NCBI GenBank assembly: GCA_017408485.1
Contig: JAFQUM010000044.1
Coordinates: 1-46,141, forward strand
From: Clostridia bacterium
GTDB lineage: Bacteria; Bacillota; Clostridia; Oscillospirales; Butyricicoccaceae
DNA: 46,141 nt
Direction: 5' to 3'
Shown: positions 7,670 through 14,763 of the stretch, piece by piece
Layout: each line of letters begins with the position of its first letter
How positions within the stretch are numbered: the first letter of the stretch is position 1
The notes under the pieces: generated by a model
Database searches by the model: none
Told to the model about the DNA's origin: nothing
The model's input: the letters and a program-made list of their open reading frames with translations, nothing else
Position numbers and translations under genes: made by a program

Positions 7670-8209
7670 ATGAATGAGCAGGATCTTATTTTGGTTGAAG
7701 TGGCAAAAGATCTGCATTCCTTGCAAAAGTATTGCGGCACAGACAGCGTGGTGACTATTCCAAAAAGTGTATTTGCCATAGAAAAAGAGGCTTTTCGCGG
7801 CAATGAGCATATTGAAAAGGTCATTATTCCCATAACCGTGAAGCATATTGATGAGCTTGCCTTTGCTGAATGCAAAAAACTGAAAACCGTGGAAATACAT
7901 TGTCCAACTATAAGCTTTAAAAAGAATCCCTTTTTCAACTCGGCAAGTGAGTTTGAGATAATTTTTAAGGGCACAAAGGCGGATTTTGAAAAAGCCGCGG
8001 GAAAGGTAAAGATCGCGGTAGATGAGTATCAAAGCGGTGACTATCATCACCCCACCGCGACCCACTTTGAATATTACAAAATAATCACCTATTCCCATAT
8101 TTTTTCAAGTGATGAGTATGAGCCCTTTACTTGCACCGTAAAATGCAGTGACGGCGAGCTTGTTTACCATCAAATGCCCTATCGGACAAGACAGGAGAGA
8201 ACCACATGA
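7670..8209 (+). CDS. BspA-like leucine-rich-repeat protein, cytoplasmic
   Basis: A 179-residue protein with no signal peptide. Residues about 22-105 are BspA/LRR_5-type repeats: VVTIPKSVFAIEKEAF, KVIIPITVKHIDELAF and KTVEIHCPTISF, each with the strand 'V-IP-V--I---AF'. The following FKGTKADFEKA is the usual C-terminal cap of such repeats. The last 60 residues are not recognised. BspA-like repeats generally bind proteins; lack of an export signal suggests an intracellular partner. The start at 7670 is favoured by AAGGGGTGAT just upstream, and the strong promoter at 7617-7646 fits. It overlaps the next small gene by four bases (ATGA), so the two are probably translated together. Confidence 0.7.
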   Translation: MNEQDLILVEVAKDLHSLQKYCGTDSVVTIPKSVFAIEKEAFRGNEHIEKVIIPITVKHIDELAFAECKKLKTVEIHCPTISFKKNPFFNSASEFEIIFKGTKADFEKAAGKVKIAVDEYQSGDYHHPTATHFEYYKIITYSHIFSSDEYEPFTCTVKCSDGELVYHQMPYRTRQERTT

Positions 8210-8463
8210 ACATAAAGCTTACTGTACAAAATCAGGATAACAAGAGAAAGATATCCTGCGTGCTTGACGGAGAAAAGGATATCGAGCATCAGCTTGAGCA
8301 GGTCTTTCAGATCTCCCCCGGACACGGAATAGGGGTATTTGTGCGGGAAAATGAGATAGAGATCACCGATTATTATCACGCTTCTTCCATGGCGGGATTT
8401 GATATTCTATCAAAGGAGGAGACCACCCAGCCGGTTGAACTGAAGTGGACAGATGTTGATTGA
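8206..8463 (+). CDS. Small hypothetical protein coupled to the LRR gene
   Basis: An 85-residue, acidic, soluble protein (MNIKLTVQNQDNKRKISC). I do not recognise a family. The pattern is two or three beta strands, a helix about residues 24-34 (DIEHQLEQVF), and further strands (IGVFVRENEIEI), which is compatible with a small alpha/beta domain such as a ubiquitin-like fold, but this is only an impression. The start codon overlaps the stop of the LRR gene (ATGA), implying translational coupling and probably physical interaction of the two products. A bidirectional terminator follows at 8490. Confidence 0.6.
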   Translation: MNIKLTVQNQDNKRKISCVLDGEKDIEHQLEQVFQISPGHGIGVFVRENEIEITDYYHASSMAGFDILSKEETTQPVELKWTDVD

Positions 8464-8489
8464 GCCGCGAGATAAAAATAGCAATATTA

Positions 8490-8519
8490 AAAGGACAGAG
8501 CTTTTCTCTGTCCTTTTTA
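8490..8519. terminator. Bidirectional terminator between the LRR pair and the GNAT gene
   Basis: AAAGGACAGAG (8490-8500) pairs with CTCTGTCCTTT (8506-8516), with T-rich tracts on both strands between two convergent genes. Confidence 0.85.
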
Positions 8520-8520
8520 T

Positions 8521-9060
8521 TTACTTTACGGGCAAAACATTTCTTGCGGCGGCTTTGCCGTAGTTTTCGGCATAGAATGCTTTGTAGCTTTCAAAATCTA
8601 TGTCGCATTTATAGGTAAGCAGCTCCATTCTGACCCCGAAAAGATATACCTCGATACCCGTCTCGCTCATTCCGCCGCTGAGATAGAACCTTTTGCGGCG
8701 CAGACGGGTAGACATATCGGCAGCTTCACTATCAAGGGTGCTTTCTATCTCCCCGAAAACGCCGCAGCCGTCGTATTGCTTAAGCATCTCTGCCAAAAAT
8801 GCAGTGCCCACTCCGCCGCCGCGAAGCTTTTTCGACACGGCAAAATAGTCTAAAAGTATCATTTTCTCGCTGTTTATGGTGGTGGCAAGGCCCGCAAAAG
8901 CGCCGTCCTTTTCGCAATACCACACATCGGTCTTGCCCTTGCGGTACATTTCCCAAATTATAGAGAACGGCTTGCGCTCACCATTGGGGAAGGCTCTTTG
9001 ATAGAGCTTATATATTTCGAACCATTGCTTAAAGCCGCGAGGCTTATATACTTTTATCAT
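8521..9060 (-). CDS. GNAT-family N-acetyltransferase
   Basis: A 179-residue protein with the GNAT core. The central strand LLDYFAVSKKLRGGGVGTAFL (about residues 69-89) contains motif A, R-G-G-G-V-G, which binds the pyrophosphate of acetyl-CoA. The preceding strand AFAGLATTINSEKMI and the following FGEIESTLDSEA are typical of the fold. GNAT proteins acetylate amines, antibiotics or protein N-termini; nothing here identifies the acceptor. It is transcribed alone, convergent with the LRR pair and divergent from gdhA. The stop codon follows the bidirectional terminator at 8490-8519. Confidence 0.8.
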   Translation of the reverse strand: MIKVYKPRGFKQWFEIYKLYQRAFPNGERKPFSIIWEMYRKGKTDVWYCEKDGAFAGLATTINSEKMILLDYFAVSKKLRGGGVGTAFLAEMLKQYDGCGVFGEIESTLDSEAADMSTRLRRKRFYLSGGMSETGIEVYLFGVRMELLTYKCDIDFESYKAFYAENYGKAAARNVLPVK

Positions 9061-9172
9061 AGAATCACCGCCTTATGTCTATTTTAACCTAAAACCGCTG
9101 AGATGGCAACAATATTGGATAAATTATACAAAAAGGCGAGGAGTATCGGTTTTATTTTGTTTTAAAATAATA

Positions 9173-9201
9173 TTGACTTTAAAGCAGTGCAACTCTATAA
9201 T
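9173..9201 (+). promoter_or_regulatory. Promoter of gdhA
   Basis: TTGACT (9173-9178), 17 bp, TATAAT (9196-9201), 58 bp before the start codon. Close to the sigma-A consensus, fitting a highly expressed gene. Confidence 0.8.
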
Positions 9202-9258
9202 GTATTTCATATACTAATATTATCAAAAAACTATAATATACTTAAAGGAGCATACGAG

Positions 9259-10605
9259 ATGAACAAGTATATTGAAAAAGTAATGAACATTGTCAAGAGC
9301 CGCGACCCTGACGAGCATTTGTTTAATCAGACCGTGGAGGAGGTTCTCACAAGCCTTGAACCCGTTATGGACAGACATCCCGAATATGAGGAGATGGGTC
9401 TGCTTGAGCGGCTTGTTGAGCCTGAGCGTATTATACAGTTCCGCGTTACTTGGGTAGACGACAGCGGCAAGGTCAATGTCAACCGCGGCTGGCGTGTGCA
9501 GTGGAGCAGTGCCATCGGCCCCTATAAGGGCGGTCTGCGCTTTGCACCCAATGTCACCCTTGATACTATGAAGTTCCTTGCCTTTGAGCAGACCTTCAAA
9601 AACAGCCTTACCTCTCTGCCCATCGGCGGCGGCAAGGGCGGCTCCGACTTTAATCCCAAGGGAAAGAGCGATAGGGAGATCATGCGCTTTTGTCAGGCAT
9701 TTATGACCGAGCTACACCGCTACATCGGCCGAAATGTTGACGTGCCCGCAGGGGATATCGGCGTTGGAACAAAGGAGATCGGCTATATGTTCGGTCAGTA
9801 TAAGCGCATCCGCGGAACATACGAGCCCAATGTTATTACCGGCAAGGCTTTGGCATACGGCGGAAGCTTTTTCCGTCCCGAAGCAACCGGCTTTGGCGCG
9901 GTCTATTATCTTTGCGAGGTGCTTAAGCACGAAAATGATACTATCGCGGGAAAAACGGTGGTCATCTCGGGTTACGGCAATGTTTCTTGGGGCGTTATCG
10001 AAAAGATATCCCAGCTTGGCGGCAAGGTGGTGACCATTTCGGGCAAGGACGGATATGTATATGATCCCGAGGGAATCAACACCCGCGAAAAGATTGATTA
10101 TGTTCTCAAAATGCGCACAGAAGGTGTAAATAAGCTTTCTGACTATGCAGAAAAGTTCGGTTGTCAATACTTCCCCGGTGAGAAGCCTTGGGGCGTTAAG
10201 GGGGATATTTATATGCCCTGCGCTTGCCAGAATGAGGTAAACACCGAGGATGCAAGGAAGATCGCTTCAAGCGGCGCAAGGTATTATATGGAGGTCTCCA
10301 ATATGCCCACCACCAACGGCGGACTTGAGTTCTTTAAGACTACCAATATGATAATTGCTCCCTCCAAGGCGGTAAATGCGGGCGGTGTTGCGGTTTCGGG
10401 TCTTGAAATGAGCCAGAACTCACAGCGCTTGAGCTGGACACCCGAGGAAGTGGACAGCAAGCTGCACGATATTATGATAAACATCCACAAGGCATCTGCC
10501 GAAGCCGCGGAAAAGTACGGACTTGGCTATGATCTGTTTGCGGGTGCAAATATTGCGGGATTTAAGAAGGTAGCCGACGCAATGATGGGAGAGGGTCTTG
10601 TTTAA
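9259..10605 (+). CDS. gdhA: Glutamate dehydrogenase, hexameric GdhA type
   Basis: A 448-residue enzyme that interconverts glutamate and 2-oxoglutarate plus ammonia using NAD(P)H, linking carbon and nitrogen metabolism in the cytoplasm. Length matches the bacterial class of about 450 residues. The substrate site is clear: GPYKGGLRF with Lys90, FKNSLTSLP with Lys114, and PIGGGKGGSDF with Lys126 as catalytic lysine. The Rossmann domain has VISGYGNVSWG near residue 236. The region after it would decide NAD against NADP preference, which I cannot settle; the closest known group is the NADP type. The start at 9259 is chosen because AAAGGAG lies ten bases upstream and the longer frame begins in the promoter. 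Monocistronic, with a strong promoter and a terminator at 10758. Confidence 0.95.
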   Translation: MNKYIEKVMNIVKSRDPDEHLFNQTVEEVLTSLEPVMDRHPEYEEMGLLERLVEPERIIQFRVTWVDDSGKVNVNRGWRVQWSSAIGPYKGGLRFAPNVTLDTMKFLAFEQTFKNSLTSLPIGGGKGGSDFNPKGKSDREIMRFCQAFMTELHRYIGRNVDVPAGDIGVGTKEIGYMFGQYKRIRGTYEPNVITGKALAYGGSFFRPEATGFGAVYYLCEVLKHENDTIAGKTVVISGYGNVSWGVIEKISQLGGKVVTISGKDGYVYDPEGINTREKIDYVLKMRTEGVNKLSDYAEKFGCQYFPGEKPWGVKGDIYMPCACQNEVNTEDARKIASSGARYYMEVSNMPTTNGGLEFFKTTNMIIAPSKAVNAGGVAVSGLEMSQNSQRLSWTPEEVDSKLHDIMINIHKASAEAAEKYGLGYDLFAGANIAGFKKVADAMMGEGLV

Positions 10606-10620
10606 TTAGCAAGGCTTTGA

Positions 10621-10717
10621 AAAACATCTTTTGCGCTGAATACTGCCTAACACTCGCTTGCCGTACAAATAGTACTGCCTGCGCTCGTGTTAGTTGTCTC
10701 AACGCAAAATCTGTTTT
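10621..10717 (-). repeat. 100-bp palindromic repeat, copy P1 (inverted orientation)
   Basis: A nested palindrome between gdhA and its terminator. Outer arms AAAACATCTTTTGCG (10621-10635) and CGCAAAATCTGTTTT (10703-10717) match except for the TC dinucleotide bulge. Middle arms are CTAACAC (10647-10653) and GTGTTAG (10687-10693); the inner arms are GTAC (10663-10666) and GTAC (10672-10675). Its reverse complement aligns with the other P copies around the core CAGTAC...GTACGGC. Confidence 0.75.
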
Positions 10718-10757
10718 TCTTTGGGCTTGTGGTATTTTTCTCTTCACTAAAACCTTT

Positions 10758-10795
10758 AAGCCATTGTGACAAATACATCACAATGGCTTTTTCTT
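10758..10795 (+). terminator. Terminator downstream of gdhA
   Basis: AAGCCATTGTGA (10758-10769) pairs with TCACAATGGCTT (10778-10789), followed by a T-rich tail. Confidence 0.85.
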
Positions 10796-10823
10796 GTTTA
10801 ATCTTGGGCGGGTGTGATATAAT
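10794..10823 (+). promoter_or_regulatory. Promoter of the one-TM hypothetical gene
   Basis: TTGTTT (10794-10799), 18 bp, TATAAT (10818-10823). The -10 box is perfect, the -35 box weak. Confidence 0.55.
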
Positions 10824-10854
10824 GGGTCTATATTAACTGATAGGGGATGAAAAT

Positions 10855-11610
10855 ATGAGTAAGCTTAAGCCAAAAACCCGCAAACTTCTTATCGTTTTAG
10901 GGGTAATTCTTGCCATTATTGCCATCTATATGATATTCATCAGGGTACATGTTTTCCACAAACCGGGAGGGCACGGAGACATCTACGCCTTGCTTGTTGA
11001 GGAAAACTGGGACAACACTTGGGGAGATACCATGAGCTTTTCCGAGGACGGAGGATACTCAGCTTGGGATGGTGGCGGAAGTCCCGTTGGCACCTCTGAT
11101 CTTACACCCAATTTCACCTTTGACGAAAAGCATCGTTCAGTACGCATCTTTGGTGATTTTTTCCTTTTCAATGAGATGTACAAGATCACCTATATTGATC
11201 CTAATTTTCTTGTGACCACCGCGCCCTTGCCCTATACCAGCTCTTATTGGACGTATAACGGCGATTTTCCCGATTCGGTGCAATATGCTCTTGATGAAAA
11301 TTGGATATATGTTCAGGTGCACAAGCTGGATAATGGCAAAATAACCATTGCTCCCTATGACCACGTTGATGGAAATGCCGAGACGGCAAAGTACATATCC
11401 CAAATAAGGCTTGCTCCATTTTGGAAATGCTACAGCGCCACCGCTGATGACCTTGGCAAAGAGGCAGAGGAGCTGCCCTTGCTTTCGGGGGATGACCGCA
11501 AGGCGCTTATAAAGGAGCACGGCACCGCCTTTGTCAAGTTTAACTTCCGCGGAAAGATAACCGACGTTGTATTTATCGAGCTTGAAATAGCAAAATCTGA
11601 TGAGCAATAA
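10855..11610 (+). CDS. Hypothetical membrane-anchored extracytoplasmic protein
   Basis: A 251-residue protein of no family I recognise. Basic residues at the start (MSKLKPKTRK) precede one hydrophobic helix at 11-30 with no lipobox or clear cleavage site, so it is probably an N-terminally anchored protein facing outward. The outer part is rich in aromatic residues and Gly/Asp (WDNTWGDTMSFSEDGGY, YTSSYWTYNGDFPDSVQY), suggesting a beta-rich domain. Only one Cys is present. It starts after GGGGATGAAAAT, has its own promoter, and ends at a bidirectional terminator whose hairpin begins in the stop codon. It shows no operon partner. Confidence 0.6.
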   Translation: MSKLKPKTRKLLIVLGVILAIIAIYMIFIRVHVFHKPGGHGDIYALLVEENWDNTWGDTMSFSEDGGYSAWDGGGSPVGTSDLTPNFTFDEKHRSVRIFGDFFLFNEMYKITYIDPNFLVTTAPLPYTSSYWTYNGDFPDSVQYALDENWIYVQVHKLDNGKITIAPYDHVDGNAETAKYISQIRLAPFWKCYSATADDLGKEAEELPLLSGDDRKALIKEHGTAFVKFNFRGKITDVVFIELEIAKSDEQ

Positions 11611-11636
11611 AAAAAGACCCGAAAGGGTCTTTTTTA
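11610..11636. terminator. Bidirectional terminator between hypothetical gene and SDR gene
   Basis: AAAAAAGACCC (11610-11620) and GGGTCTTTTTT (11625-11635) with a GAAA tetraloop. It overlaps the last base of the hypothetical gene and the last three bases of the convergent SDR gene. Confidence 0.85.
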
Positions 11637-12287
11637 TTCTTTCCAGATGAAGTTGTAGTTGATGCTTTCGCCGCCGTCTACCAAGATGTTTTGTCCTGTG
11701 CAAAACTTATTGGTGATGGTGAGGAAATATGCCCACTGAGCTATTTCCTCAGGAGTTGCCCAACGGCGCAGGGGAGTTTCGTCCATTATCTTTGCCCAAA
11801 GAACGGGGTCGTTTACAACACAATCATTAAGGGGAGTCAGCACGCCGCCGGGGTCTAAGCTGTTGCAGGTGGCACCAAGGGGTGCGACCCGCATTGCCAC
11901 ATTTTTGGTGTATGCAAGCACGCCGCCCTTGCTTGCGCAATATTCGGGAAACTCAGCGCCGGTATGACCGCTTGCCGAGCCGATATTGAGGATTGATCGA
12001 ATGGAAGGCTGAATGCCGTATTTTTCGGTGACATATATCAGCGCTTTAAGGTTGATATCGATATCATCCTCGTTCTGTGTGCCCGCATTGTTGATGAGCA
12101 CCTCCACATTTTCGATCTGCGGCAGGCTGTTTTTGTCACGGATATCGCACCGATAATGGGTATAAAACTCGCTCTCTATGGTGGCACCTTGGCGGTCGAT
12201 ACCGACAACAGTGTGTCCCTTTTGAATGAACATTTGGGCTATTGCCTTTCCTATGCCTTGAGAAGTTCCCGTAATTAAAACCTTCAT
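11634..12287 (-). CDS. Short-chain dehydrogenase/reductase
   Basis: A 217-residue classical SDR. The cofactor loop is TGTSQGIG (residues 7-14), followed by NNAG (67-70), the catalytic serine region IGSASG (102-107), and YCASK (Tyr116, Lys120). It is shorter than the usual 240-260 residues, with a reduced segment between the first two motifs. The end, ILVDGGESINYNF, matches the usual SDR C-terminus. The alcohol or ketone substrate is unknown. The start at 12287 is preferred because AAGGAAAG lies upstream inside the 3' end of the transporter gene; only one base separates the two genes, so they form an operon. A link to the transporter's substrate is possible but unproven. Confidence 0.8.
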   Translation of the reverse strand: MKVLITGTSQGIGKAIAQMFIQKGHTVVGIDRQGATIESEFYTHYRCDIRDKNSLPQIENVEVLINNAGTQNEDDIDINLKALIYVTEKYGIQPSIRSILNIGSASGHTGAEFPEYCASKGGVLAYTKNVAMRVAPLGATCNSLDPGGVLTPLNDCVVNDPVLWAKIMDETPLRRWATPEEIAQWAYFLTITNKFCTGQNILVDGGESINYNFIWKE

Positions 12288-12288
12288 A

Positions 12289-13023
12289 TCATCTTTCCTT
12301 TTCCACAAGATCAAGATATGCCTTGCCCACCGAGTCTTTTTTCCATTTTTGCGTGATGTGAAAACCTATGGGGGAGAAGGCTATTTCCATAATAAGCTCG
12401 GCAACCGCACCCGTTAAAGCGCACATTGCACACTGCAAAACGGTCCAGTGAAATCCATCCCAATAGATGGGCGCAAAGAATACAAAAACGATGATCGAGA
12501 AAATAAAGTTATCGCAAAACTGTCCAATAAAGGTGGAAATATATGTGCGAGTCACATATGCCGCTCTTCCGTCGGGATCTCCTTTGAAACTTTTGCCGAT
12601 TATCCAATTGAGGGTGTTATTTATCACCGCAGATGCAAGGAATGCCACGGTGCTGCCCAGCAGAATAAACCAAGTGCCGCCGAAAATTCCGTCAAAGGCG
12701 GAAAAATCTCCCGCATTGGATGGAATAGCGGAGGCGACAAAGAAGATCAGGCAGGTGAGCAGATTTATCGCCACCGCAAGAACGGATATTCCATTGGATG
12801 CTTTTGGCCCGAAATGCTTGGTGATGATGTCCATACACATAAAGGACAGCCACGAAATGAGGATGCCGCCGTCTAAGGCTATCCAATCAAGCTGCAGAAG
12901 TGTCTTGTTTGCAAGCAGATTCATACAGATAACGCTGACTACAAACAGTGTCACCACCGTGGTGGGTATGGACCTGAGCAGTATTTTGAACTCGGTAAGT
13001 TCCCGTTTGAGTTTATTTTTCAT
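12289..13023 (-). CDS. VUT/YhhQ-family transporter, probable queuosine-precursor uptake
   Basis: A 244-residue membrane protein with about six helices. The family markers are present: a short basic N-terminus, MDIITKHFGPKASN (about residues 58-71; the family has D-x-x-T/x-x-F/Y-G), and YISTFIGQFCDNFIFSIIVF, the conserved Q/D helix. E. coli YhhQ of this family imports preQ0 and preQ1, precursors of the tRNA base queuosine. Function is inferred from the family, since no queuosine biosynthetic gene or preQ1 riboswitch is visible here. The start at 13023 (MKNKLKREL) is chosen over a 65-codon extension, which would run through a repeat element and lacks a ribosome binding site. It is the first gene of an operon with the SDR gene. 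Confidence 0.7.
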   Translation of the reverse strand: MKNKLKRELTEFKILLRSIPTTVVTLFVVSVICMNLLANKTLLQLDWIALDGGILISWLSFMCMDIITKHFGPKASNGISVLAVAINLLTCLIFFVASAIPSNAGDFSAFDGIFGGTWFILLGSTVAFLASAVINNTLNWIIGKSFKGDPDGRAAYVTRTYISTFIGQFCDNFIFSIIVFVFFAPIYWDGFHWTVLQCAMCALTGAVAELIMEIAFSPIGFHITQKWKKDSVGKAYLDLVEKER

Positions 13024-13091
13024 AAAAATATCCCGTCTCAGTCCGCAAAAGCGGCATTTTTTGCTGTTTTTTATATTATAGCATAATGCTT

Positions 13092-13196
13092 TGTCCCTTC
13101 GCAAGTAGATAGAAAACAAGAAATAGCCGTTGTGGCAGTACTTTGTGTACGGCGCAACGGCTATTATGCAGTATTCAGTGCGAAATATTAATTTTT
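13092..13196 (+). repeat. 100-bp palindromic repeat, copy P2
   Basis: Core CAGTACTTTGTGTACGGC (13136-13153) flanked by AATAGCCGTTG (13122-13132) and CAACGGCTATT (13155-13165), a perfect 11-bp inverted repeat, with outer TTCGCA/TGCGAA arms. It lies upstream of the VUT transporter gene, in tandem with copy P3. Confidence 0.75.
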
Positions 13197-13220
13197 TCTC
13201 TTTCTCTATACAAGGCACGG

Positions 13221-13323
13221 GAAATTGATGGATTTCGCTTCATAGGCGAGTCAACACGCCGCAGACAGTACCGTGTGTACGGCAAGGCGGGGCGATGACG
13301 CATATGAACGAAAGCCGCAATTT
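13221..13323 (+). repeat. 100-bp palindromic repeat, copy P3, touching the LCP stop codon
   Basis: Starts AAATTGATGGATTTCG (13222-13237) and ends CGAAAGCCGCAATTT (13309-13323), with the core ACAGTACCGTGTGTACGGC in the middle. Its right arm includes the stop codon (13322-13324) of the LCP gene read on the other strand, so its insertion or spread may have set the C-terminus of that protein. Confidence 0.75.
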
Positions 13324-14443
13324 ACCACTTCTCAATATTCACGCCGAGTTTGTCATATAGCTCCTGCACATACAAATCTTTCTCGGTGAGATCGGTGGTG
13401 TAGGGGTTGATGGTCTTGTTTATCAGCTCCAAAGCTCCCGCCTCGTCGATATAAACATAGTCTTGACCATTATATCTGCCTGTGCCCAGCCAAGGAATGG
13501 TGTAGAAATGAATATTCTCATTGAGATTCATTTTACGCAGGGCGTCGGTGTAGAAATATAGCATATCATCAAGGGGCATATTGGTCTTCATGCTTTTGTA
13601 TGCGGTGGTGATGATGGCTGTGGCTTTGTCGATGGTAAACTTATTTTTTACCTGCTTGAGCATTGCAATAAGGAAATCCTTTTGCATATTTATTCTACCG
13701 AAATCATTCATCTTTGTGCCGCGGAAGCGAACAAGCTGAAGTGCTTTTTTGCCGTCAAGCAACTGTTCTCCCGCCTTTAGGTCAATATGGAAATCGGGGT
13801 CGAGGTCCTTGTGGTACATATCGTAGGGAACAGTGAACTTAACTCCGCCAATGATATCAACTATCTCGATAAACTGCTTCATATTGACCAGGCAATAGTA
13901 CTGAGGATAGATGCCTGTCACACCCCAGACCGCGTAAAGCAGACCGCCTTCGCCTTCCATGCCCCGTCTGCCGTAGGTGCCGTTGATACGCTTTATCTTG
14001 GCATCGGTGTCTATCATACTGTCGCGAGGGATGGAGATGATATTGCACTCAAGGGTGGTCATATTGATGGAGCCCACCATTATGGAGTCAACATTATAGC
14101 CGTCGTTGGTGCCGCCGATGAGGAAGGTGAAAAAGTTCTTTTTAAGCTTTTTCTCCTCATCACCCGTTGTGCCGGGGCCAACGGTGGAGCCGGGCTCATC
14201 CGTATTACCCGGGTTTTGCGGATCGTCGGGGTTTGTGGGGTCTCCGCTGATGGGCTTGTAGGGTCCGTCAGGCTGCTCGTTTTCCGGCTTGTCAAAATAT
14301 TTAACTATGAATACTATTGCGGTTATAAGTAATGCAAGCACCAAAGCGGCTGCAACACCAAGCACCGCCAAGCGGATGATCTGCTTTTTGGAGAGCGTAT
14401 TTGCGTGCTTGCCGCCCTGATTTTCTTCTTCGTAATTCTTCAT
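13322..14443 (-). CDS. LytR-CpsA-Psr (LCP) family cell-wall glycopolymer ligase
   Basis: A 373-residue membrane-anchored enzyme. A short cytoplasmic tail and one helix (about 23-47) are followed by a Pro/Asp/Gly-rich linker (about 50-100) and the LCP domain. Visible motifs are FLIGGTNDGYNVDSIMV with the catalytic-type aspartate (Asp119), ISIPRDSMID with Arg140, and VRFRGTKMNDFGRINMQKDF with further phosphate-binding arginines. LCP enzymes transfer teichoic acids or polysaccharides from lipid carriers to peptidoglycan outside the membrane. Single gene. GGGAGA precedes the ATG at 14443, and an extended -10 box lies at 14520-14528. The linker resembles the Pro/Asp-rich linkers of the three other surface proteins in this window. 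Confidence 0.9.
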   Translation of the reverse strand: MKNYEEENQGGKHANTLSKKQIIRLAVLGVAAALVLALLITAIVFIVKYFDKPENEQPDGPYKPISGDPTNPDDPQNPGNTDEPGSTVGPGTTGDEEKKLKKNFFTFLIGGTNDGYNVDSIMVGSINMTTLECNIISIPRDSMIDTDAKIKRINGTYGRRGMEGEGGLLYAVWGVTGIYPQYYCLVNMKQFIEIVDIIGGVKFTVPYDMYHKDLDPDFHIDLKAGEQLLDGKKALQLVRFRGTKMNDFGRINMQKDFLIAMLKQVKNKFTIDKATAIITTAYKSMKTNMPLDDMLYFYTDALRKMNLNENIHFYTIPWLGTGRYNGQDYVYIDEAGALELINKTINPYTTDLTEKDLYVQELYDKLGVNIEKW

Positions 14444-14519
14444 ATTATATCTCCCAAAAGGTGCTGTTTTTTGCAATTGCTCGCAACAACACATTTTATT
14501 ATTTCTATCTTGCTACGCC

Positions 14520-14528
14520 ATTATAACA
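14520..14528 (-). promoter_or_regulatory. Extended -10 promoter element of the LCP gene
   Basis: On the minus strand TGTTATAAT, a TGnTATAAT extended -10 box; no convincing -35 box. About 77 bp before the start codon. Confidence 0.45.
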
Positions 14529-14653
14529 CATATTTTTCCTATAATCCATTACAAAACTATAAATATTTTGTCATTCTTTTGTTTATCTTTTGTAACTTTT
14601 TGATTATTTGACAGATTTTGGGGCATTTTTGTTCCCAAGTACGCAGAAAAATG

Positions 14654-14683
14654 TTGATAATTTATTATATTATATTGTATAAT
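14654..14683 (+). promoter_or_regulatory. Promoter of the gltX-glnS-thiI-cinA operon
   Basis: TTGATA (14654-14659), 18 bp, TATAAT (14678-14683). The leader of about 75 bases shows no T-box motif. Confidence 0.7.
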
Positions 14684-14763
14684 AAAGTGATTAATTATGT
14701 ATTGTAAAATGCATAGGTATGTCCATTTGTCAAATTAATTGTATTCACATAGGAGAAAGAATT

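Noticed and set aside
14684..14763. T-box or riboswitch in the gltX leader
   Set aside because: The leader is only about 75 bases and lacks a T-box sequence or terminator hairpin.
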